A stretch of DNA of 64,000 bases, from NCBI GenBank assembly GCA_963576475.1, contig OY754979.1:26206034-26270033 (forward strand), read 5' to 3'. The position numbers were made by a program, and so were the translations under genes. This document shows positions 1-11,644 of this stretch, piece after piece. Positions within the stretch are counted from its first letter, which is position 1. Each line of letters starts with the position of its first letter. The stretch is from Molanna angustata (Eukaryota > Arthropoda > Insecta > Trichoptera > Molannidae). The notes beneath the pieces are model-generated. The model saw only the letters and a program-made list of their open reading frames with translations. It was not told the origin of the DNA and searched no databases.

Positions 1-80
1 TATTGGAATCTCGTATATTATAACTCAATAATATATTAGGTATATTATCAAGTTATGATAGACGAGATCCCTTTCTTAGA

Positions 81-330
81 AGATCATCATCATCAGCGTC
101 ACAACCCTTGATAGGTCCTAGTTGCCTCCAAGAATCTTCCCCATAACTGCTATATCGCTGACTGCCACCTTTCAGTTCTGTTGCCCCATAACCCGACAAC
201 GCCGTCCAACCTTCGTAGTTTAGGTCTCCCTACGCTTCTTCTACCGGTTGGGTCTTTAGACAACGCCCTTTTTGGTAGCTCCAGATCATCCATACGGTAT
301 AAATGTCCCAACTATACCGTAGTCTGTAAA
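81..330 (-). mobile_element. LINE reverse-transcriptase 3' end fragment
   Basis: Read on the minus strand with small frame changes, this gives the tail of a non-LTR retrotransposon reverse transcriptase: a GHLYRMDDLELPKRAL-like stretch, then GRRSVGRPKLRRLDG. This is the usual C-terminal WxGHxxRM...GRPxxRW region. It ends in a repeated GAT tail (GATGATGATGAT on the minus strand), as such 3' ends often do. It is 5'-truncated and frame-broken, so it is a dead relic. Several other fragments in the window belong to the same broad group. Confidence 0.6.
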
Positions 331-711
331 TCTTAATGAACTTGACTACGCTGATATCCTGGTAAAGTTATATCTTTTAAGCCATGTTTGACCGTCGGTA
401 ATAGGTCCATATATTGTGCAAAATATTTCTTCTTGGAAGAGAATCTGATAAATTTACTGACGAAATCGATACAAGACATAAATTGAGCTATAGTTATTGG
501 CATATTTCGGAAGAGTGTGAGATGATTTCCAAAGATACCAACCAAACGGCAAAAAAAAACACCTGATCTCTCAATTTATTACTGACAGCTATTCTCTATT
601 TTTTTTTTTTTTTTAAAATGAATATGTCCTTTGTTAAACAAGTACATATACATCTTCCTACGTTCCCTAAACTAAGCATAAATGCTTGTCCTATAGGTGA
701 ACGAGATCGGT

Positions 712-786
712 CGAGGCAGGATTCGAACTCGCGACCACTGGATTACTAACCCAGCGCGCTAACCGCTCTGCCATCCACCCATCCAT
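712..786 (-). mobile_element. tRNA-derived SINE head
   Basis: The minus strand has an A-box-like AGCGGTTAGCGCGCTGGG, an anticodon-loop-like TTAGTAA, and a B-box-like GCGAGTTCGAATCC. The arms do not close into a proper cloverleaf, and diverged relatives occur at 13112-13200 and 31005-31066. I therefore call it a SINE head rather than a tRNA gene. Confidence 0.6.
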
Positions 787-1690
787 ATATTCCACCCATT
801 CATATTTACATTATCATTATAAAGATGCATCGGCAAGGCGAATTGGTACAAAAAAGTCCGATTCTATAGTAAAATGCGAGTTTTGTAACATTGATTATAA
901 TTTGTCTCTAATATCACTTGTGAAATAACACCAGCAAGTATTATCTTAATAACAACATAAAAATCTCGTGTAACGATGTTCGTACACACTTATTTCCAAA
1001 ACCGCATACTTTGGCCACATATTCGGTGGTGATAAATATGCCCTTCTAAAACTTATAGTAGAGAGGAGGACTTGGGATGTAAAAGGATATCGTTGCTTAA
1101 AAATATCATGCAGTGGTTCAAAATTTTTGATCATTACTGCGACATTAATCAAACTGGCGCATGATCGTTTGGTGTGATTGTCGCCAACCTCAGTGAAGAG
1201 CGGCACAAGAAGAAGAAGAAGTGTGTTTTAACGAAAAAGACGACCGGATGAAGATTTTAAAAGGAGAATTTTAGTAGGAAATCGAGTGAACGGAACCTTT
1301 ATGCCAATGGAATATTCTACAAATTGCTAAGCTGATTTTCTTGACCATTCTTTATTGAAAGTGGTGTTTAACGCATTTTTATGTTTGATTTTGATCGGAA
1401 TGTAGTTAAAAGCAAAGTTTTAATAACTCTCAGTTTAGGTACCTACGCTTCAGATATGCTATTATTTAACAGACTCAAGAAATTTGTAGGGTGAAAGCTG
1501 ATCTCATGCTCGATTGGATAGAAACTTTTGTATAGCACGAAGTGGAAAAAAAACTTCCTATGTTCATAATTTACCAATATTAGATGTTCATAAGAAATGA
1601 TAACTATTTTTAGCCGTTTTAACATTAGTTTTATTTTTATAAAAAGACGAAAACAGGAAAAACATAAATTGCCACTTAGTTTCCAATGCC

Positions 1691-1884
1691 ATTACAATCT
1701 GCGTCAGTGAGTATAATAGGTATAGGACATAAGTTATAGACAAAAATAGGATCTCATTTACTAATAAATAGTTGTATAATATACCTACCTATTTTATATT
1801 ACAACCTGCGTCAGTGAGTATAATATAGGACATAAGTTATAGACAAAAATAGGATCTCATTTACTAATAAATAGTTATATAATA
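1691..1884. repeat. Two-copy tandem duplication, about 107-bp spacing
   Basis: Copy one starts at 1691 and copy two at 1798. Both carry the run from CTGCGTCAGTGAGTATAAT through ACAAAAATAGGATCTCATTT to AATAGTT. They differ by a few substitutions and a short indel. No coding content was seen. Confidence 0.8.
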
Positions 1885-1888
1885 TAAC

Positions 1889-1975
1889 ACTGGTTAGTTG
1901 GAAGAAATCGCCATACGGCAATAAACTCGCCACTTGCGCAGGGAGCAAGGAAGTGTTCTTTATTTATTTATAATT
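1889..1975 (+). mobile_element. SINE/LINE 3' tail with conserved hairpin
   Basis: Contains GGTTAGTTGGAAGAAATCGC, then a short hairpin (GCCATACGGC) followed by AATAAACTCGCC. The same block ends the LINE at 16960-18100 and the SINE at 57536-57730, and also occurs at 33785-33870. It is probably the 3' recognition end of that LINE family. Confidence 0.65.
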
Positions 1976-2519
1976 CGGCGAAAACGTTCGGTCATTGTAA
2001 TCGAATCTTGTAGAAAAATACTTTGGTATATTTGTTCATAAATTTTAATCAGTTATTTTATTTATTTATTTTATTACAATTTACGGCTTAGTAGCCTTTT
2101 ACACATACAAATAAAACAGAATTTAAACATGATTATATATACAAAAACAGATTATATAAAAAAAACAGATATATAAAAAAAAATAATAATACATGAATAT
2201 AAAAAAATGAAATAATAAACAAATAATAATATACATGAAAAATAATGTAAAAAAAATGTGAAAACATGTATTTAAAAAGGCGAAGAAGACAATTCAATGC
2301 TTGGTTTCGTTTATAAGTGAAATGTAAAGGTAGGTATTATATTTTATAAATACCAATTGAATCATTGAAGATGTCCGTGTATTCAGCATACTGATTCCCC
2401 AAACTATGCAGTCTTTGCAAAGTTGAATTAGTTTTACGGTGCCACTATTATTACGACCGGAATTGGCGGGAAAACGCTTTTCCCGCCAAAAAGTATCTAT
2501 TTACACGACAAATTTTCTG

Positions 2520-2806
2520 ACGTCGTCTATGTTTTTAGGTCATTTATAACCATAGAAAGCGCAGATAAATCAAAATACAAAAATATTTACCTTTGTCATT
2601 TTTTCAATGGTCATAAAAATGCATCATGGAAACCAACTTGAAGAAAAAATAAATAATATTGGCATCTTATTACATTTACTTAATTTTATAAATCATTTTT
2701 TCATCGAGATCTACAATTACATATAACGAAGTATAAACAAAGGTAAATATTTTTATAACTTGATTTATCTGCGTTTTCTGTGGTTATTTTGGTTTTCGTC
2801 TATGGT
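2520..2806. repeat. Foldback repeat (imperfect inverted arms)
   Basis: The left arm (2520-2597) and right arm (2737-2806) are reverse complements with a few mismatches; both include GCGCAGATAAATCA / ATATTTACCTTTGT or its diverged form. The 140-bp centre is AT-rich and non-coding. It is consistent with a MITE. Termini and target duplication were not resolved. Confidence 0.65.
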
Positions 2807-3941
2807 TGAGTCATGTAAATAGTCGTAGCCTTAGTTATATGTGTTATATCATTTACTCTACCAAACATCGTCCTGGTGTTTAGCCAACACAGCGCATAGT
2901 CTTTATTATGTAGGTACGTATGTATGATACCTACTATATATAATAATTGTACGTGACGCTGTCGTATCAAATAGATATGTACATTTGTATAGGTAGGTAA
3001 TACGAGCACAATTCAACAGCCAGGTAAAAGGTTAACCAAAATTATGGAAATATATTTTATTTTAAATTGTGTTTACCTCGTAGTCGCATTACATATTATT
3101 ATGTTGCCCGTCCTCCAATTCCACGAATTCAGGTAGCGCTGTGTTGTGAAGAAATTTAACGTAGGTACCTACCTACCTGATAAAACAGCTTTTGGAAGAT
3201 TTCATCATGAATGTGAGGACATATCACGTATCAAACACTCCGTACTAAAAAAACATTACATTAGATTTGTACAAAGCATGTCACGGATTACACCATGTGG
3301 TAGGTAGAAAGTAGGTAGGTACTGAGTGAACTAAAAAGAATATTAGACAGTGTATTTATACCTATTTACAACTTTTGCAGATTCCTTTCGCAAGGATTCC
3401 TTACCTATGCGAACTTTACACGGACGAAGTTTTCAACGCTTAAAACAGCATCCAAAATACAGGTTATTCCAAAAATAGTATTATTGTCTCCCTTGTTTGC
3501 GACGCCTATTATTGCAATTACATAAAAATTGAATATGCCATATTTGTGAAAAATTTCAACATTTTATTGTTTCTTTTCCGCTCTTTCACTCGCGTTTTCT
3601 TTGTTTGATTTTGCATTTTGACTACCCGGCATTAGACTTGAATTGAACACGATATTTTTGGACCCTCACTTTTTTGTTTTAAAATATTGATCTCTGCTCG
3701 AGAGATGTCAAGTAAACAAAATATACCGCGAACGTTAAAGTCAACACAACACAAACGGCAGCCATGTTGAATCGTCGGCAGCGAATAATTTTACAGATTA
3801 CAGTTTTACAAAAAACGATTCAAATCGTGTTGAAAAATCGAACACGTTCTATTTTTTAAACCCGTTTAAAACCTCTTCCGCCTAAAGTGCGCTTTCCTGT
3901 AAAACAAATTTCAGAAAAAAAAACTTTCTACATAGATACAT

Positions 3942-4180
3942 ACCATCACACTCTCGCGGGGTAGGTAGAGAGAACAGAATCTCACATTTTTCTATCTCGT
4001 CACACATCCATATCTACATTCATGCATCGTCTCATAAATGTTCGTCTGTTATTCAGACTTCAACATTACCCTCTTTCAGGATGTCGCTTACATGATCATG
4101 CCATCTTTTTCTAGGAAGACACCGCCCTCTTATTCCATGACTATTAGTTTTGTATATTTTCTTCGTCAGACGTGACTCAT
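3942..4180 (-). mobile_element. LINE 3' end fragment (AYPVG-type tail family)
   Basis: The minus strand matches, with frameshifts, the C-terminal region seen more clearly at 58755-59150: a GRCLPRKRWHDHVSDILKEG-like stretch, then MRRCM. It ends in a GTGATGGTATGTATCTATG tail. Further tails of this family lie at 9482-9580, 11790-11875, 23998-24062, 44583-44700 and 54820-55060. Confidence 0.6.
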
Positions 4181-4759
4181 TCTCTCTACATCACAAACTA
4201 TTATCAATATGATCACGCCAAATTTTCCTTGGGCTAACTGTTAAATGATCGCACATTAAATGGAGTTTTTCATTTTCTATAGATTTCCAATCAAATCCCG
4301 TAATGCAATAAATAAATAAATAGAACATAATATACATGTACCTACAGTAAATTCTGAAAACCAGTTGTATAAATAATGTTGATAACATATGAGCACAGCG
4401 TTAAAATAAATGAAGCTGTAAAATTGTAGGTACCTATAGATATGTGTTGCGATTCTTGAAAAACCACTTACAAATACCCAAAACGTTGCCATTTGATAAT
4501 TAAGTAAATCTGGAACGTTGCAAAATAACAACATAATATGAAATATTAATGGAGATTAAGATAACTTGTCGAGTGTGACTTGTGTCACATATATTATTAC
4601 TTAGTTTGCAGAAAAGAGGTAGATAACTGGGTTAAATTTGTGTATAAAGTCCACCATTTTGTATATTGTAGGTACACGAAAATAGTAAAACTGGTTGTTT
4701 ATTCCTTGTTTTATTTATTTTCTCATAAAAACATTCTTTTAGGAACACCGCTTGTAAAC

Positions 4760-5800
4760 ATTTAAATCACTATGGCTTATTCATTCGATATCATGTTATT
4801 ATTTTTTAAATTTGTATACCCACATCTATGAACCTACAAATTCACGTAAATCTTTTAAGTAGGTACTGAAATTTACAGCTTAAGTTTCCAACAACACCGT
4901 TATAGAATAAGTAAGTAATAACACTTTGAGTAATTTAATTTTGCGTAGGTATCTATTATGGACTCTTACTTAAATTCATAATTTAATTCAAACGATATCG
5001 AATGGTAGAAATTGTGGTAGAACTTAAAGCGAAGCAGAAAATTGATGTGTTAAAAGTTTATTATTTATTTTATAATGTAAATTTTACGGCTTTATGGTTT
5101 AAAATATATTTGTCGAAAAAAACACTTTGTTGGTTAAGATTTAGAGAACAGTTATCTAGAAAGTGTTGAAATGTATGGAAAACAACAAATATGTTGCCAA
5201 CCAAGAAATCAAAGGCGCGATATACCATGACTGACTCATTGCACGGAGTATTCCATCTAGTATATTATTATATGTAAATCTTTGATTTAAAATGACCTAT
5301 TCCATAGATAATTAAAATCAGTATTCGTTTTCGCGGCAGATATTATTTCAAAATTAACTTTATACAGAATACTCGCATCTAGATTATTGGTGTGTGTTCG
5401 CATCATTTGAAGAAGTGATAGCAACTTGAATGTATTTTTGATTAGTGTTTTTTGTGTGTCGTATAAACTTTGAACATTGTATTAAGGAAATGTGTCTATG
5501 TAAATTATAAATATATTATTATAATAAGACGGAGTTTGTTTTTTGGCTGTAATTTTCTATTTTGAAGACGTGTTTTAATGATGATACCAGTGCAGGGCTG
5601 TCTCCTTATGAAATCAACAAGGCTCATCCGTACCGTAAATAATAAGTATTTGGTGTGTTAAAAATATAAATTCTACAGAAAACTTAGAACTGCAGGAATA
5701 CTCAGGAAATTGATTAGATGAGATTCAGACTTTAGAGATCTTTTAGATTAAAATTTATTTATTAATTGTGATAATTTATACAAAAATATGAACATTTCAT
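4760..5800. other. AT-rich non-coding stretch
   Basis: No gene was recognised. The region contains a block near 5226-5277 (CTGACTCATTGCACGGAGTA, then a TAGTATATTATTATATG run) that resembles the inside of a small MITE at 41791-41926. It is probably old repeat debris. Confidence 0.4.
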
Positions 5801-5817
5801 TTAAACTCTTTCATTTA

Positions 5818-7097
5818 AAGTCCTTACATATGAAATTGGCGTTTTGTATGGGAGGAACATAAAGTCGATTTTTTTTAATATAATATATTTATTTAATCAA
5901 ACTATGTACCATTGCTATCTATGCACTTTTGCCATCTCATAGGTATTTCATCGATCTCTTTACTAAAAAAACCATTCGGACGGGAATCAATAAAATCTCT
6001 GAAGGCGGTTTGGACTGCCCCATCGGAGTTGAATTTTTCCCCTTGCAAGAAGTTATCCAAATTTCGTAAAAAATGGTAATCTGTTGGGGCAAGGTCCGGA
6101 GAGTACGGTGGATGTCTTAGACATTCCAATTGAAGCTCCTCTAATTTGGTAGCCGTCTGTTGTGCAGTGTGTGGTTTAGCGTTATTATGAAGCAGCAGTG
6201 GCCTAGAGCGATTAACCAGCCTCAGTTGTTTAGCAGCTAGCTTTTCCATCATGGTTTGCAGTTGCTGACAATAGACATCTGCCGTAATCGTCTGGCCAGA
6301 TTTAAGAAAGCTGTAGTGAACGACACCAGCACTAGTCCACCAAACGCTCACAAGTAACTTTTTTGGAGTCAATTTTCGCTTGGGGTATGGTTTGGCTGGT
6401 TCGGCAGGATTCAGCCATTTCGATGAGCGCTTCCGTTTATCGTAAAGGATCCACTTTTCATCACAGGTAATGATTCGATTTAAAATCCCTTCATTATTGT
6501 GCCGGTTGAGTAATGCAACCCACCAGTCAACGCGCGTTTGTTGATTTGCTTCACTCAATTTGTGAGGTACCCACCTTTCAAGCTTTTTCACCTTCCCAAT
6601 TTGCTTCAAGTGGATTAAAACAGTTTTATCACTAACACCGCAGCCTGCAGCTAACTCGGACGTGGTTTGCGATGGATCCGCTTCCACAAGAGCCTTCAAT
6701 TCTTCATTATCAACTTTGGTCTCCGGCCGTCCACGGGGCTTGTTCTGCAGGTCGAAATTTCCAGAACGAAAACGTTGGAACCAAAAACGCACTGTGTTTT
6801 CTTTTGCGGCACCGTCGCCATACACATCAATAATCCTTCGAGCCGTTCTGTAGCACTGGTGCCACGGTGGAACTCGTACTCGTAAATAACGCGATATTTC
6901 AAGTTTTCCATTTTATAAACTGAGTGACGTAAAGGTAAAAAACAATTGAGGAAAAAACAAATGAATTATAATTTTCGAAACACAAATATATGAGTAAATA
7001 GCTGTATAAATTTGAATTTCGAATTCCTAACCCAAGAGAAGATATTTGAGATCAAAGTTGCCAGTACGGCAAAACGCCAATTTCATATGTAAGGACC
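5818..7097 (-). mobile_element. mariner transposon, near full length but inactive
   Basis: About 1.28 kb, the normal size for mariner. It is bounded by inverted ends sharing GTCCTTACATATGAAATTGG, continuing CGTTTTG, with TA next to each end (5816-5817 and 7098-7099), as expected of a TA target duplication. The left end carries one extra base against the right. It encodes the transposase pseudogene at 5902-6911. No other copy lies in the window. Confidence 0.9.
5902..6911 (-). pseudogene. mariner transposase, frameshifted and catalytic-site mutated
   Basis: The start codon is at 6909-6911 (MENLKYRVIYEYEFHRGTSA). After about 22 residues one base is missing from an A run near 6846-6848, and the frame resumes as VYGDGAAKENTVRFWFQRF. 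The rest reads as a full mariner transposase: helix-turn-helix DNA-binding half, WVPHKL linker motif, then the catalytic half. The DD34D triad is at 6460-6462 (TCDEKW, intact), 6184-6186 and 6079-6081 (PTDYHF, intact). The second aspartate has become asparagine (LLHNNAKPH where the family has HDN), consistent with a G-to-A change. A stop at the tyrosine codon removes the last three residues. The element should be unable to transpose itself. Confidence 0.92.
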
Positions 7098-7099
7098 TA

Positions 7100-8690
7100 A
7101 TATTAAGATTTGATTATGATCGAGTAGTGATTTATATATTTTTATGTTTAAGATAATATGAGATCGAGTAGCCCTGATGTTGTATTTATCGTTCCTGTTT
7201 CTAATATTTTAAATTTGATCAATTTTGGATTTTATACTATTATATTGTATTATAATAATGATTTTATATTATCAACGTAAAAATTTTTTAACTACATAAA
7301 TTGAACTAATAAGGATTTCCACTAGAATTTTTTTTAGAAATATAATAAAATCTGAAAATTCTAGCTGATTACAAAAAAATATAAAAGTTAAACAATGGTT
7401 ATATCTTCTACAACTTTATTCGACCTTTTCATTACGCCTGGTGAAGACCTTTTCAACGGGTTCAAAGTTTCTTTAATTATTTTTTTGTTTTAGTTTCTGT
7501 TCTTTTATTTTTTGTGTTTTGACATAAGTTAAGTTATTATGTAAACGAGAGAATCTGCCCTGCAAATACTGCTTTGCAGATTGGCGGAAAACTGTATGTG
7601 CAATTATTTTTTTTATTAAAAATATATAAATAAAAAAATAAATTATCCAACAAAATAGATTTATAATATATTGTTGATATTAAATTTATTTGTAATAAAA
7701 AAGGCCTTCACCAGGCGAAACGTCATTCTGGATATGAATAAAATAATTGACAAAAAGACAAAAAACAATGTTAAATTTTTATAATGAAATTCTTTATTGC
7801 TGTTAGTTGTGAAAAAAATAAAAAGAGAATTTTTTTTACAGAATTCGATTTTTTTTATAAAAACGATTAACAATTATTACCTATGTCATATAATTTTTAA
7901 AATTCAATAACATGTAATGTAATGTTTTCACTATGATTTTGTGATCGACTTCATAGGCATAGATTACAAATGAACTGAACGCCTCTACACAAATAATCAT
8001 TTTGGGGCTCCTCCATTAATCCTTCCAAGATTAAGATACTGGACTTTTGAAAACATCAAAAAGATTTAAGGTGATTATTTAAGTCAATAACGATTATTGA
8101 TTCTTTAATTGCTTAGATAATTTATTTACACGTTAATGCATAATAATTATGCTTTCGAATTATTTTTGTCTTTGAAAATATTTAATTATGCACATAATTA
8201 TTTTGTTTGTTTTTTTCCAAGTCATTGTCGTCATAGTCAATAATTATTTATTGTTGTTACATAGTTCTCACGCAACTATCGTGTTGTGTCTTTTGGCATG
8301 CATCTATTGACGAATAGGTAGGTATATTCAATATGTAATTAGTCAAGGAGAGTCGACCATTGTTCGTCTCAATAGTCAGATTATTGTAGATAATTTTTAT
8401 ACGAAAAAAACTTTCATTTTCTTAACGTATATCGCGACAGACTGCTGGAATATTTTCGTATCTGAATTAAATCAAATCACTGAATCAGAAAATGCATCTC
8501 ACATTTTGTGCAATGGTAAATGGCCTGCAACAAAGTCAGACAAAAAAATTAAGGCAATACAGGTTTTTTCCATCGTTTTATCAACGTTCCGTTTTGTGTT
8601 CGAAACTGGAGTTACTATTTATTACATACCTAAAGTGGAAATATTTCTATATCAAAATAAAGTTTTTTACATCGACGTTTATTCTGGATC
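7100..8690. other. AT-rich non-coding stretch
   Basis: No gene was recognised. Two inverted 12-mers (CGCCTGGTGAAG near 7436, its complement near 7706) flank about 260 bp. The right one is followed by a CGAAACGTC motif like the hammerhead-like modules noted elsewhere. The rest is low complexity. Confidence 0.4.
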
Positions 8691-8703
8691 ATTCTAAAGC
8701 TAT

Positions 8704-9691
8704 TATCCAACTGTCGATTTGTTCAGGAGAACTTTGTTCTCTTAACATATCGACAATGTTTCAAGCCAGGATACGCGAAAATTGTATGCAGAGGTCTACT
8801 TTTTTCACGGCTTTTCCAACTTTGAAGTCAAAAAACACCAACTTAGAGGCTTCGCAGCATATATGTTCCATACACGGATTTACTCAGAATTCGTAGTAGA
8901 ACATTTCGTGTGTCTGTGTGTGTGTGTGTGTCCGTCCCCCCTTATAACTTTTGATCCGCTCAATTTACAGAGCCCAAAATTTAAGAATATATAAACAGTT
9001 ATAGGCTTACAAAACTTTTATACTCAGAATTTCGAATTTTTGTTTTAATCAGGGGTTATCAACTTTTGAATTTTTACTTTATTTTTCCATATATCTCAGA
9101 AACCATAAAAGCTAGAACGCTGAAAATTGGTACAAATATAGAAAAATACAAAATCTCAAATTAGTTTATTCAAAAAAATTCCAGGGTTTCTTAAACATTT
9201 TTTATTAAGAAAAATATTTTTTTTATGATAAATTTATGAGTTTAACTGCCTTTATTTCCAAAACTTTTACAATTATCGAAAAAAACCGAAACACCCCAAG
9301 TAGATAATTTAATTTTCTATAAAAAAATATATGAATTGTAGTAGAAGATCTCAATTTTTTTAACCTTTTTTTTAAAAATAGAATTTAGTGACGGCATCGC
9401 TTCATACATTTTGTATGGCAGTCGCCTATACACAATATGTAAGAAGACTTAATAGTTTGATACTTCATCTCCAAACAAACATACATACCATCATGCTATT
9501 TTCATATTCTGGGTAGGAAAAAAGGATCTTCCTCCATACTATCCTATCTTGACACACATACCTACATATGTTGTATAGAAAACAAAATATCTGAAAATAT
9601 TCAATAATTTGTATTTATGGGTTTGGTACATATTCTTCAACTATACATACTATCGCTATCGACAGTTGGATCTCATGTGTTACATGCAACT
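8704..9691. repeat. Left arm of a 1-kb inverted repeat pair
   Basis: It is the reverse complement, with moderate divergence, of 11645-12652. Inner ends are marked by ATGTGTTACATGCAACT and its complement. The outer part carries a short reading frame on the minus strand starting MEHICCEASKLVFFDFKVGK, which is shared with the right arm. A (TG)n run lies near 8910-8931. The arm also includes a LINE-tail-like piece (9482-9580). The parent family was not recognised. Confidence 0.8.
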
Positions 9692-9753
9692 AGTAATAGA
9701 TAAGTCTTGTGTTGCTCTACGAAGTATGGCTGTTTCAGTCCTTTAGTGTGAGT

Positions 9754-10009
9754 CCAGGGTATCGTCAAGGGGGGCAGCTGCCCCCCTAGAGATTAAAAAA
9801 AATGTAGCTAACTGCAAAGACACCAAAGTTCTAAGATCGTGCTTTGCCGATAATTCCCGCCGTCAAAACTCGAATAAATTCCCTATATATAGAAAGACTA
9901 TACCTACAATTCATATTTTTCTCAACTTCCATAATATAGGGTATACGGAGAATAACCTATGAATGGGTTAAATTGCCCACCCCTGGGCTTTGGGCTGGCG
10001 ACGCCCTTG
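9754..10009. mobile_element. Short hAT-like non-autonomous element
   Basis: It is flanked by an exact 8-bp direct repeat GTGTGAGT (9746-9753 and 10010-10017), the target-duplication length of hAT elements. The ends are imperfect inverted repeats, CCAGGGTATCGTCA against CAAGGGCGTCGCCA read inward. The interior (256 bp) has a GGGGGGCAGCTGCCCCCC palindrome and no coding frame. It lies in the loop of the 1-kb inverted repeat. Confidence 0.8.
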
Positions 10010-10282
10010 GTGTGAGTGCTCATGCTTTGAGCACTACGTACATTTGGATGCATCTATGATGGGATGTATAATTAAAATATTATACATAATATATATTTTG
10101 GAAATTATGAATTATACTAAAAAAGAAATGTAACTAATATATTCGACTAGTACAATCAATACTATAATAATTAGTCGTGGCGTGGGGGGCTGCTTATGTT
10201 ACACATATTATAACTCCTAAAGTACACTTATATCATCAAAATAATATTGAACAGAACAAAAGATTTCCCTACCCATTTACTT

Positions 10283-10412
10283 TTTGAAGTACCAAGATTT
10301 TACTGTATTTTTACTTTTGAAGTACCAAGATTTTACTGTATTTTTACTTTTGAAGTACCAAGATTTTACTGTATTTTTACTTTTGAAGTACCAAGATTTT
10401 ACTGTATTTTTA
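10283..10412. repeat. Four-copy 33-bp tandem repeat
   Basis: Four copies of a 33-bp unit beginning TTTGAAGTACCAAGATTTTA are almost identical. Because 33 is a multiple of three the + strand stays open (FEVPRFYCIFT repeated), but there is no flanking coding evidence. I treat it as a young non-coding minisatellite. Confidence 0.9.
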
Positions 10413-10799
10413 AGAAAATCGAAATTATAAGAACCTGAATGTCACTTGTTTATAACAGAATACCATACCAGAAAAATATATAAATACATCATACATCCAT
10501 CCTAAAACTATGGACGTTCCAAAAATAAAATAAAATATATATCCATATAGAAAAGAATACATAAAAATAAAAAAAAACATTAAATAATGAAAAAAGAAAG
10601 AAAATAAAAATAGTACCTAAAAATATACAAAGAACACATGTCATTATTGCAGTTATTTTGCTTAATCTTGTGCAGGTTCTTACAGTTATTCACTGAAATA
10701 CTTTTTAAAGCTCTGCAGTGAGGCTTCCGTACAGATGTATTGCGACAGTTTATTCCAATATATAATTTTCCATGTATATTTCTAGAACTGAACAAAACG

Positions 10800-11060
10800 G
10801 AATAACCCCCGTCAGCACCAAGTGTTGTCTTTTAGATTGTCATTTGCATTTGGGCAACAGAACGTCGGTGCCAATCCTGTTGCTAAACCAGTTTGATAAA
10901 TAATCTCCGTCGGAGGCAGTCAGCCAGCAGTCCATGCGACCTCTTACAGCTCTCTTCGGGCTGCCTAGCTGGCAGATATAACGGAACTCAACCACTGCCG
11001 ACTTTCCTCCCACCTCTTGGCCCCTAACGGTCCGTGCACACTTTTCACAGCTCGACAAGA
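10800..11060 (-). other. Unrecognised GC-richer block with open frame
   Basis: This 260-bp block is visibly richer in G+C than its surroundings. On the minus strand it stays open for about 70 codons (includes SSCEKCARTVRGQEVGGK and a later WLTASDGDYLSNWFSNRIG) but lacks an ATG start. A CxxC pair is the only motif seen. It may be a fragment of an unrecognised retroelement ORF or a decayed gene piece. No function is proposed. Confidence 0.3.
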
Positions 11061-11644
11061 ATACCTACACATACACAAATCGTTTTATTGAACCTGTCTG
11101 CTGAGTGGCATAACTTAGAAGCAGGTTCATATTGTGATTTAACAACGCGTCAGTGCCCAGAAAACTATCCTTCGTTATCAACTTTTTATCAAAGAGACCT
11201 TTAGAACTTGTACACTGCTCTTTAACCGTTAGAACTGTTATAACAGTTTTTAATTTATTGTGTTTTCAGTCTGGATCTGTGAGACGAATAATATCGCAAG
11301 TCTCCAGAATGTGGCAACTTGTTATTGGGTGAAATATAATTCTTAATCTAGTGATTGAAAACATGATGTATTTAAACCGCTTAGTGCACTATAAAATTAC
11401 GTGTTATTATAAGGGTAACTATCGAGTGCTTTAAAAAGGTTTTTCTACGTGATTTGAATTATCGGAAACCAAAATTTGTTGATTTTTTGCATTTTAAAAA
11501 CTATTTAAAAAGTCATAGTACACGTACCTACTAAAAGATCTTGTTATTCAGAAGTATGTTTTCATTAAAACCAGAACATTATCCTCTTTCCATCGAAGAA
11601 GCCCTTAGAACTCATAAATGCTCTATAACTGTTATTAATAAACA

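Noticed and set aside
7436..7718. A small transposon with CGCCTGGTGAAG inverted ends
   Set aside because: Only 12 bases match, no target duplication, and the right copy is better explained as part of a repeat hairpin.
10840..11058. A 70-codon gene on the minus strand
   Set aside because: No ATG, no recognisable domain beyond one CxxC, no splice or expression evidence; kept only as an unrecognised block.
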